Assembly (NCBI GenBank): GCA_002424635.1
Contig: DIKT01000017.1
Span: 2,445 to 61,595, forward strand
Length of the DNA: 59,151 nt
Source of the DNA: Desulfobulbaceae bacterium UBA5611
GTDB lineage: Bacteria; Desulfobacterota; Desulfobulbia; Desulfobulbales; Desulfocapsaceae
Direction of reading: 5' to 3'
The notes under the pieces were generated by a model, which worked only from the letters and a program-made list of their open reading frames with translations, was not told where the DNA came from and ran no database searches. Positions 52,790-59,151 of this stretch are shown here, in pieces. A program made the position numbers and the translations under genes. Within the stretch, counting starts at the first letter, position 1. Each line of letters begins with the position of its first letter.

Positions 52790-53326
52790 TTATTTTTTCA
52801 TGGCCTGATCAAGCGCCTTGGTCAAATCAGCACTGACATCAAGGGCATTATTATAATAAAGAACACCAATTTTTGAATCCAGGATGACAGTGAAACCATT
52901 TTTCTTACCATAGGCATCAACAACTTCCTGCATGGTTTTTAATATCGGCTCCAGTTCTTTGTCTTGCAGCTGTTTGAGCTCAAAACGGGCATCTTCAGTC
53001 TTCGCTTGAAATTCACGTCCTTTTTTTTGATACTCCCGAACCTCTGTTTCTTTTTTCTCAGCACTCCAAGCCGAACTCTTCTTTTCAATATCCTGCTGTA
53101 AAGCTATTAAGGCATTTTCTTCAGCCTCAAATTTTCCTTTCAGTTCTTTAGCCTTGACCTCAAACATATTTTTGGCTGCTTTACCTGAGACAGATTCAAC
53201 AAGTACCTTCTGAACATTCATTACCCCTATTTTTATTTCCGCCGCACTGACGACCGAGACAATCTGACCGCTGAAACTCAGCAAAACACAAAATAGTCCT
53301 GTAAAAAACACAGACTTAAAAATCAT
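52790..53326 (-). CDS. OmpH/Skp-family periplasmic chaperone
   Basis: Periplasmic chaperone for outer-membrane proteins. The 178-aa precursor has a signal peptide (hydrophobic about residues 4-28, ending SAA). IKIGVMNVQKVLVES and a long charged coiled coil (about 45-120) follow, then the YGKKNGFTVILDSKIGVLYYN closing strand. The ATG at 53326 is chosen because GGGAGG lies 8 nt upstream; an upstream ATG at 53392 would put a polar extension before the signal. It lies downstream of pal and is followed by a strong terminator. Confidence 0.88.
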   Translation of the reverse strand: MIFKSVFFTGLFCVLLSFSGQIVSVVSAAEIKIGVMNVQKVLVESVSGKAAKNMFEVKAKELKGKFEAEENALIALQQDIEKKSSAWSAEKKETEVREYQKKGREFQAKTEDARFELKQLQDKELEPILKTMQEVVDAYGKKNGFTVILDSKIGVLYYNNALDVSADLTKALDQAMKK

Positions 53327-53416
53327 CTCTCGTCCTCCCTTCTTGCCTTTGACCGCTAAACCGATCCTGTGGAAGCCGTTATTGGCTTCCACAGGATAAA
53401 TATTAAATTTAACTTT

Positions 53417-53923
53417 TTATTTAACTATAACAAAGTCAGCACGTCTATTTTGAGCCCAGGAAAGCTCGTCATGACCTTGCAACAAAAGCTGCTCGGCACC
53501 ATAGCTGATGGTCGTCATATTCTCTTTCGCCACACCCTTGTCGGCCAGGTATTTCTGGGCGCTGAGGGCACGACGCTCACCAAGGGCCATATTATATTCC
53601 TGGGTGCCGCGAGGATCACAGTTGCCTTCGATTCTGATAGACACAGGCTTGGATTTTAAAAATTCGGCATTGGCATCCATACGGGCTACCTGATCCTGAC
53701 GAACAGCAGAAGAATCAAAATCAAAATAGAGCGGAACCATGGGTCCAGAGGTACGGCCTTCCATGATACCAATTGGATCTGAGTCCAAAGACTCCTGAGA
53801 ACCCATTGTCCCCTCCTGACCGCCTTTCATTTCTTCGCCGGTCTTGCCCTTGTCAGCACAACCAACCAGAGTCAACATCAAGAAACCCAGTATAACCGCC
53901 AAGCCATTTTGCATTTTGTTCAT
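53417..53923 (-). CDS. pal: Peptidoglycan-associated lipoprotein Pal
   Basis: Outer-membrane lipoprotein of the Tol-Pal system. The 168-aa precursor has a lipobox LTLVGC (Cys near residue 23) and a G/E-rich linker. The OmpA-like peptidoglycan-binding domain has VPLYFDFDSSAVRQDQ, IRIEGNCDPRGTQEYNMALGE (first 20 IRIEGNCDPRGTQEYNMALG) and GERRALSAQKYL. It ends QNRRADFVIVK. The ATG at 53923 has AAGG upstream; a GTG three codons earlier is also possible. tolB and tolQRA are not in the window. Confidence 0.95.
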   Translation of the reverse strand: MNKMQNGLAVILGFLMLTLVGCADKGKTGEEMKGGQEGTMGSQESLDSDPIGIMEGRTSGPMVPLYFDFDSSAVRQDQVARMDANAEFLKSKPVSIRIEGNCDPRGTQEYNMALGERRALSAQKYLADKGVAKENMTTISYGAEQLLLQGHDELSWAQNRRADFVIVK

Positions 53924-54158
53924 CACACGCACCTTAATACGTAATTTGTTATTTTTTATGCCCTAAGCAAGAGCCCCTCACTACAATTTGCGGCAACTAT
54001 ACACTGCCTTTATAAAAAATGAAACTGATCTTCATAATGATTTATTAGCGAACGGTTTTTTATTGAAAATAAAACACCAAACCTCTACATATAAATAAAC
54101 ACTATATAAAAATGGATACAAACGCAAGGGCCTATGACTCCTCCATGACGCTCAATGG

Positions 54159-56402
54159 ATGACTGCAGATTTCCCAGTAACTCATCATTTATCACAAGCC
54201 ATGCCACATACAAAACACAGCATTACTTCCGCTACCGTTCACACCTTGATTGCCTCCAATCAGTTTGGTACCTATTTCGGGGTCAGTCAAAAAGTATTTG
54301 ATGAGGTCTGGACCAATTTGACTCAGGCAAATGGCAACTCCGTCGCTTACATCTCTATGGAAATCGGTGCCGATCCTGATGTCTATAATCCGGTGAAACA
54401 AAGGCTGATCGATCTGGAACGCACCAGCTCAATGGATAAAAGATTGAAAGGCTTTATTCACAAACTATTCCAGGGACCAGAAAAAATACCAACCTATAGC
54501 GGCGGTCTGGGCGTTTTGGCAGGAGATACGCTCAAAAGCTTTGCTGATTGTAAAATTCCAGTGGTGGCTGTCAGCCTTCTTTATCGTCAAGGATACTTTT
54601 GTCAGATTGTCGACTCCAAGATTGGGCAGATCTGCCAGACGGTAAAGTGGCAACCTGAGGCTACTCACGGGCTCTATCTCTTACATGATCCACAAAAACC
54701 TGAGGAACCACTGCAGATTGAAGTACCTTTTTACAATGAACACAATAAGATGACTATGATAAGGGCTCAGGTCTGGATGAAAATGGAGATCAACCAGACT
54801 CTTGATTTTTTCATCCCCGAACTCCTCCTTGATTTTTCCTTAGCCGAAACACCATGGCCATTGAGTAATGCCGCCGGCCAACTCTACAATTCAGAATCAT
54901 CTATGGTTAAGGCCCTGCAGAGACGTATGCTCGGCGCCGGCATCATTCCGGCGCTGCGTAAATTGGGCTTTACAGCCCAGACCTTTCATCTGAATGAACA
55001 GCATGGTGTTATAGCCGTGTTGCAAATGATCGCCGAAGAACTGCAGGAGATCATAGGCCATCCCGATCTCTGCAAGGCCACCGACCAGCAGGTGATAACG
55101 GCCAGCGACAAGGTGGCCCGCCGGACCATCTATACCATTCATACCCCGGTCAAAGCCGGACACGATCGTTTTGAAAAATCACTGTACGCCGGTATCAGCC
55201 ATAAGTCCTGTCAAAGGATCCTGGAACTGCTGGCCCGGGACGAGGATAATCCTCATTCCTATAATTTTACCACCATGGCCATGACTGTAAACAGGTCAGC
55301 CAACAGCGTCAGCAGGATGCATCGCGATGTCACCCGTAAGCAGTTTCCTCAGTTTGCCCCCAAAATTTCAGCTATCACCAATGGCGTCCATCACATGACC
55401 TGGATCAGTGAGGCCCGGGCTGAGGTGTTTAACCTCTTTGCACCACTACGAAACTGGCAGCATGATCCCGGAGTATTTGGCAACCTGGGTTCGATGGCCC
55501 AAGATCTCAGGTTTCGCAGCTATCTGAGCGAAGCCTGGAAAAAAGATACGGCCATCCTGTTCAATTATATTAACACCATGCTCCTGCATCACCGTGAGCA
55601 AAAACTCGAAACCTGGATTGATCCTCCCAATTTCTTCTCTTCCCTCATTGACCGCAACACCAAAATGGACCCTAAGGTTTTCACTGTTGGCTTCGCCAGA
55701 CGTTTTTCTACTTACAAGCGGGCAGATCTGATTTTTGACAATCTCGACACTCTCTGCGATATAGTGGTTACCAACAACTGGCCCATCAATTTTATTTTTG
55801 CCGGCAAAGCCCATCCGGCTGATGAACCAGGCAAATCGGTCATCAAATTAATTCTCGATTATCAGCAAGAGCTGCATCAGAAAAGTAAAGGTCTGGCCAA
55901 TTTAATCTTTATTCCCAACTATGATATGAAAATTGCCAAAATGATGGTAGCCGGTGTTCATGCCTGGCTCAACAGTCCCAAACGTCCCCTTGAGGCCTCC
56001 GGCACCAGTGGGATGAAAGCTGCCATGAACGGGGTGCCCAATATCTCCATTATGGATGGCTGGTGGGCTGAAGGATATCACAACGGTCAAACCGGCTGGA
56101 AATTTGGCCTCGAAGGACCAATCGAAGAGGCTAACCTTAGTGAATCACCGGAAACTTTGCTTTACAGGGAGGATGCCGCCTCCTTTTACCAGATCCTGCC
56201 GACCATACTGAAGGATTTTTATCAAAGCGACATCAGTTCTGCTTTTCTTGATAAGGCCATGGCGAACCTCAGCCTCAATATTCCGATTTTTAATACGCAC
56301 CGCATGGCAGCCGAGTATCTGGAGAAATACGAATTAAACCTGCCTGAACTGCAAGCCCAGGACATGCGCCATTTCAGCAGTCTCTACCATAGCAATCTTT
56401 AG
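54159..56402 (+). CDS. glgP: Alpha-glucan (glycogen/starch) phosphorylase
   Basis: PLP-dependent phosphorolysis of alpha-1,4-glucans to glucose 1-phosphate. The 747-aa product is of the shorter GT35 class. It has SVAYISMEIGADPDVYNP, TYSGGLGVLAGDTLKSFADC, HLNEQHGVIAVLQ and TNGVHHMTWISEA. The PLP-lysine motif is ASGTSGMKAAMNG, and the downstream DGWWAEGY is conserved. The start at 54159 lacks a clear ribosome site; an ATG 14 codons later is an alternative. It stands alone, with pal divergent upstream and the repeat copy directly downstream. Confidence 0.93.
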   Translation: MTADFPVTHHLSQAMPHTKHSITSATVHTLIASNQFGTYFGVSQKVFDEVWTNLTQANGNSVAYISMEIGADPDVYNPVKQRLIDLERTSSMDKRLKGFIHKLFQGPEKIPTYSGGLGVLAGDTLKSFADCKIPVVAVSLLYRQGYFCQIVDSKIGQICQTVKWQPEATHGLYLLHDPQKPEEPLQIEVPFYNEHNKMTMIRAQVWMKMEINQTLDFFIPELLLDFSLAETPWPLSNAAGQLYNSESSMVKALQRRMLGAGIIPALRKLGFTAQTFHLNEQHGVIAVLQMIAEELQEIIGHPDLCKATDQQVITASDKVARRTIYTIHTPVKAGHDRFEKSLYAGISHKSCQRILELLARDEDNPHSYNFTTMAMTVNRSANSVSRMHRDVTRKQFPQFAPKISAITNGVHHMTWISEARAEVFNLFAPLRNWQHDPGVFGNLGSMAQDLRFRSYLSEAWKKDTAILFNYINTMLLHHREQKLETWIDPPNFFSSLIDRNTKMDPKVFTVGFARRFSTYKRADLIFDNLDTLCDIVVTNNWPINFIFAGKAHPADEPGKSVIKLILDYQQELHQKSKGLANLIFIPNYDMKIAKMMVAGVHAWLNSPKRPLEASGTSGMKAAMNGVPNISIMDGWWAEGYHNGQTGWKFGLEGPIEEANLSESPETLLYREDAASFYQILPTILKDFYQSDISSAFLDKAMANLSLNIPIFNTHRMAAEYLEKYELNLPELQAQDMRHFSSLYHSNL

Positions 56403-56450
56403 GTGCGCCACCAGACAAGCCAAACCTTAATCCTGAATTCAAAGGGTCAT

Positions 56451-56602
56451 CTTAAGGATGCCTTGAAAAATGGTTTTTTTGCCCAAACTCGGCGTTATGC
56501 TCAAAATTTTATCCTCGGAATATCAACCATATGCCTGCGGTAAAATTTTTCACATGCCTTGATCTTGAACAAAAATCCTCATTTTTCAAGACACCCTTAA
56601 AA
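56451..56602. repeat. MITE-like palindromic repeat, copy 2 (inverted relative to copy 1)
   Basis: Reverse-complement copy of 128-279. The terminal inverted repeats are AAGGATGCCTTGAAAAATG at the left and the complement of CATTTTTCAAGACACCCTT at the right. The internal block CTCGGCGTTATGCTCAAAAT is identical in both copies. It lies about 48 nt after the glgP stop. There is no ORF. The 522-bp gap (56403-56924) otherwise contains the terminator at 56761-56800 and no gene I can support. Confidence 0.8.
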
Positions 56603-56760
56603 GAAAATATTACTGGCAAATCATAGCTGATCCTTTGTGCAAAACAGCCTTTAATGGTATTTCATAGCCATCAATGATAATCTTATTTTATGATTACCAC
56701 TTAGTTTTTGATTGGAAGATTACTACGGATGCAGTAGATTTCTGAACTTTGCTTTTAAAA

Positions 56761-56800
56761 AAAATCAGGCTTTGCCTTGGTTTAGGCAAGACCTGATTTT
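56761..56800. terminator. Bidirectional terminator-like hairpin
   Basis: AAAATCAGGCTTTGCCT (56761-56777) pairs with AGGCAAGACCTGATTTT (56784-56800) with one or two mismatches and a 6-nt loop. A-rich sequence precedes and TTTT follows. It probably ends glgP transcription, beyond the repeat copy. Confidence 0.75.
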
Positions 56801-56924
56801 CCATATCCCATCAATCTGTCAATAGTAACAGGATCTGATGTATTTTTTTTAATATTAATTTTGAGAGAGCCGGACAAGCTCCTCTGTTTGTCTTCTATTT
56901 CAGTACGCTAACCGGAGATTTATA

Positions 56925-57347
56925 ATGAAAGCACATATCAGCCCTAATAATACTACCGATAAAACGATTCGCAGCATCGATCGTAAACGGGAGCAGGAAA
57001 GACGTTTTATGCTGCAAAAGGCCAGAGAAAATGCCGACGAACTTGCAGCCAAACTGGTCCAACGCTTAATCGACAAAGGAATAGTCGAGACTACCTCGGT
57101 ACAAAACCTGCATGATACCTTTGAGGAGCAACTCAAGAAGCTGGCCAATATGGATGACTTCGACATTCAGCTGAAGGTAGCGCCGGTCCGGACGCTGGTA
57201 CCGGATCCTAATATTATCAGCCTCTATCTCACCCAATTTGTCATAGAAGACCTGATCAATCACTCAGCGATCCAGGACATTTATGGCGAGGATCTGGAGA
57301 TTTACTTGACCATTGATTCTATCTTCAAAATCATCCGTCCCCAGTGA
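56925..57347 (+). CDS. Helical hypothetical protein coupled to a radical SAM gene
   Basis: A 140-aa protein I do not recognise. The N-terminal half (about residues 12-75) is strongly charged and helical (RKREQERRFMLQKARENADE), likely a coiled coil. The C-terminal half is mixed (VAPVRTLVPDPNIISLYLTQ, then acidic). It has no Cys, signal peptide or membrane segment. The ribosome site is CGGAG. Its TGA overlaps the GTG of the radical SAM gene, so the two are co-translated and may form a complex. Confidence 0.7.
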   Translation: MKAHISPNNTTDKTIRSIDRKREQERRFMLQKARENADELAAKLVQRLIDKGIVETTSVQNLHDTFEEQLKKLANMDDFDIQLKVAPVRTLVPDPNIISLYLTQFVIEDLINHSAIQDIYGEDLEIYLTIDSIFKIIRPQ

Positions 57348-58630
57348 TCCATCCTGACGCCATACCGTCGCTGGTCTTTGCCGATCTACAGGGTAACATT
57401 ACCGATTTTCCCGCTCTGCATATGGCCGGCATGAGTGGCGGCCAATTTTGTCAACCAAATCTTGAAGACTTGATCCCCTTGCCTGAAGGCAGTGAACTCT
57501 TTGTTCTGCCCGGTCGACTACCCGTTGGATGCCAAAAAGAGACCGGCGAGCCTCTTCTGGTGGAAGAAGATCCTTATCAACAAGGGGCCGCCGTCCAGGC
57601 CGTGGCCGCATTCATGTCTCCGGCCCATACTGCTATATTTAACAGCGCCTATCAGACCACAAGCAGCAATGCACCGCGCCTGCCGCTTTTTGCCTATACG
57701 GCAGTCGGCTGGCATCAAGGTCGTTTCTGGGTCACTGCCTTTCGCAGTGATCCGGATAAACGCCAGGATGCCTGTCAATTTAATCAAGCAGTAGTTATCG
57801 ACAAGACCAAGAAACAGCTGGGTAAACATAAGGAAAACAGGCTGATACAGCATCTGGGAAAATGCTGTCTGACCTATGGGTGCCCGGCGGCCCGTAATTA
57901 TTTTCTTGGTCGCTGGGAAGCCCCCCTTCCTACTTCACCTACCTGCAATGCACGATGTGTCGGCTGCATCTCCCTGCAACCTGCCGGTTCCTGTTCTGCT
58001 ACTCAGGATCGTCTCCGTTTTGTTCCCACCGCTCAGGAAATTGCGGCTGTAGCCATCCCTCATCTGCAAAAAGCAGAGGATGCTATCGTCAGCTTCGGCC
58101 AGGGCTGTGAAGGTGAACCTTTGCTGCAGGCTGAAATTATCGAAGAGGCCATTCGGCTTATACGTAAAAAAACGCCGCGAGGGACCATCAACCTCAACTC
58201 CAATGCCAGCCTGCCGCAAGCCGTAGAACTACTGGCCCGCGCCGGACTAAACAGTCTTCGCGTCAGCCTGAATTCAGCTCAGGATCTATGGCACAGGCGC
58301 TACTACCGACCTGACGGGTTTTCTCTGACCGATGTCAAGGAATCCATCCGCATTATGAAAGAGGCCGGTCGCTTTGTATCGCTCAATTATTTTATTCAGC
58401 CAGGGGTAACAGATTCTATTGAGGAGTTTGAAGCCCTTTCGCAACTAATAGAAAGTTGCCGTCCTGACTTGATCCAGTTACGAAACCTGAATATGGATCC
58501 TGAGTGGTACCTGCAGACCCTTGATTTTCAGTCACAAGATAAGCCTTTGGGCATGCGTCCATGGCTACGCCAGCTACAAGAAAAATTTCCTACACTACGC
58601 TTTGGTTATTTCAATCCTTTTCTGCGGTAA
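57344..58630 (+). CDS. Radical SAM protein with extra cysteines
   Basis: A 428-aa protein with the [4Fe-4S] motif C201-x3-C205-x2-C208 in SPTCNARCVGCISLQ. It also has SFGQGCEGEPLLQAEI, TINLNSNASLPQAVELLARA and LNSLRVSLNSAQDLWHRRYY of the radical SAM barrel. The N-terminal 190 residues are not a standard domain; they contain C143, C174, C175 and C180 (CCLTYGCPAARN) and may bind another cluster. The start is a GTG inside the stop of the preceding gene. The substrate is unknown. Confidence 0.8.
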   Translation: MIHPDAIPSLVFADLQGNITDFPALHMAGMSGGQFCQPNLEDLIPLPEGSELFVLPGRLPVGCQKETGEPLLVEEDPYQQGAAVQAVAAFMSPAHTAIFNSAYQTTSSNAPRLPLFAYTAVGWHQGRFWVTAFRSDPDKRQDACQFNQAVVIDKTKKQLGKHKENRLIQHLGKCCLTYGCPAARNYFLGRWEAPLPTSPTCNARCVGCISLQPAGSCSATQDRLRFVPTAQEIAAVAIPHLQKAEDAIVSFGQGCEGEPLLQAEIIEEAIRLIRKKTPRGTINLNSNASLPQAVELLARAGLNSLRVSLNSAQDLWHRRYYRPDGFSLTDVKESIRIMKEAGRFVSLNYFIQPGVTDSIEEFEALSQLIESCRPDLIQLRNLNMDPEWYLQTLDFQSQDKPLGMRPWLRQLQEKFPTLRFGYFNPFLR

Positions 58631-58636
58631 AGAAAG

Positions 58637-58665
58637 TTGACAGTTGAACTGTACTGAGTTAAATC
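58637..58665 (+). promoter_or_regulatory. Putative promoter of the PerR/Fur gene
   Basis: TTGACA (58637-58642), 17 nt, then TAAATC (58660-58665). The spacer contains a perfect small palindrome CAGTTGAACTG, a possible operator. The start codon follows about 82 nt later. Confidence 0.4.
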
Positions 58666-58746
58666 TTGAGTCCAAGAAAAATCTTTCCTCTTTGTTTGCA
58701 GTCTAACAGCATTATATTTTATTGATCTCAAAAAACAGGTTAGATC

Positions 58747-59151
58747 ATGACACAAATTAGCCCTATGCGCCTGACCACTCAACGACAAATAATTCTTGAA
58801 GAGCTATTGATGGTTAGCTCCCATCCAACAGCCAATGAAGTCTATGACATGGTTCGCAAGCGCCTGCCACGCATTGGCCTCGGCACGGTCTATAGGAATC
58901 TGGAGTTAATGGCAGAAACAGGCATGATTCTGAAGCTGGAAGTAGGCGGCACTAAGAAACGATTTGATGCCACTATCAAACCTCATTACCATGTCCGTTG
59001 TATGGAATGCGGCAAGGTTGACGACATTCACATTGCCGTGCAGCAGGAGATCAATGAAGTAGCAGCCCAGGCCTGCCATTACCAGATCATCGGTCACCAT
59101 ATAGAATTCACCGGCCGCTGTAAGACTTGTTCTACAACAGAACAGGCAGCT
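58747..59151 (+). CDS. Fur-family repressor, PerR-like (right edge, partial)
   Basis: A metal-dependent winged-helix regulator cut by the window end after 135 codons with no stop. It has RLTTQRQIILEEL, HPTANEVYDMV and LPRIGLGTVYRNLELMAETG in the DNA-binding domain. RFDATIKPHYHVRCMECGK then provides metal ligands, and structural-zinc pairs are CMEC and CKTC. The Asp in RFD is characteristic of peroxide-sensing PerR rather than Fur, so peroxide or iron-stress control is likely. The ATG follows a weak AGGTT site. Confidence 0.88.
   Translation, partial: MTQISPMRLTTQRQIILEELLMVSSHPTANEVYDMVRKRLPRIGLGTVYRNLELMAETGMILKLEVGGTKKRFDATIKPHYHVRCMECGKVDDIHIAVQQEINEVAAQACHYQIIGHHIEFTGRCKTCSTTEQAA

Noticed and set aside
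1..59151. CRISPR arrays, tRNA or rRNA genes
   Set aside because: No regularly spaced direct repeats of array type were seen, and no T-arm-like GGTTCRANNCC with flanking cloverleaf pairing was recognised in the gaps. A tRNAscan and Infernal run would settle this.

Overview
The window reads as a chromosomal segment of a Gram-negative, probably anaerobic member of the Desulfobacterota (Desulfobulbales-like). This is an inference from gene content. LolA, Pal, OmpH/Skp, Lgt and heptose kinase imply an outer membrane. A CooA-type CO sensor, an HdrC-like/MvhD/MetV set, a Rieske/cytochrome b pair and a DUF3786 iron-sulfur protein imply anaerobic redox metabolism. Almost everything is housekeeping and densely packed, often with 4-nt stop/start overlaps. 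No rRNA, tRNA, CRISPR, transposase or prophage gene was seen.

Layout. 1-320: start of a minus-strand gene, then a MITE-like repeat whose inverted partner lies at 56451-56602. 321-8423: leuA (minus) diverges from ilvB-ilvN-psd-pssA-asd-rsmD-coaD (branched-chain amino acids, phosphatidylethanolamine, aspartate family, rRNA methylation, CoA). 8463-9729: a two-gene Rieske/cytochrome b module. 9736-14121: two secreted DUF1566 proteins, rmuC and an acyl-CoA synthetase, all minus. 14404-19077: a secreted S11 peptidase, a YgiQ-type radical SAM protein and a natural endonuclease III-exonuclease III fusion. 19152-21217: a probable CO-sensing circuit made of a CooA-family regulator with a 16-bp CooA-type operator upstream, and a second such operator before a PAS protein and a separate LuxR-type DNA-binding protein. 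21225-24853: lgt, mnmG and a methyltransferase (minus). 25232-30282: the classical rpmH-rnpA-yidD-yidC-jag-mnmE block. 30312-32944: hpt, then an HdrC-like/MvhD/MetV operon. 33098-37588: mtgA, manC, phosphomannomutase and a UPF0280 protein (minus). 37625-38924: paired TIGR04282/TIGR04283-like glycosyltransferases. 38940-39557: cvpA. 39974-41530: an isolated AT-rich gene with a DUF4365/PD-(D/E)XK-like N-terminus. 41613-43275: phosphopantetheinyl transferase and mutM. 43312-44733: homospermidine synthase. 45037-48006: murI, lolA and a four-domain S1 protein. 48106-52563: rlmB-gmk-remA-like-yicC-hldA-DUF3786 (minus). 52790-53923: ompH and pal. 54159-58630: glucan phosphorylase, the second MITE copy, and a small helical protein coupled to a radical SAM protein. 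58747-end: a partial PerR/Fur-family repressor.

The most unusual pieces are the CooA circuit (the regulator keeps the heme His and N-terminal Pro but has Thr at the redox-switch Cys position, with two matching operators), the Nth-XthA fusion, the MetF-less MetV/MvhD operon, the AT-rich orphan gene preceded by three 30-bp-phased repeat units, and the paired MITE-like elements. Functions are assigned by reading motifs against remembered families; no database search was run.
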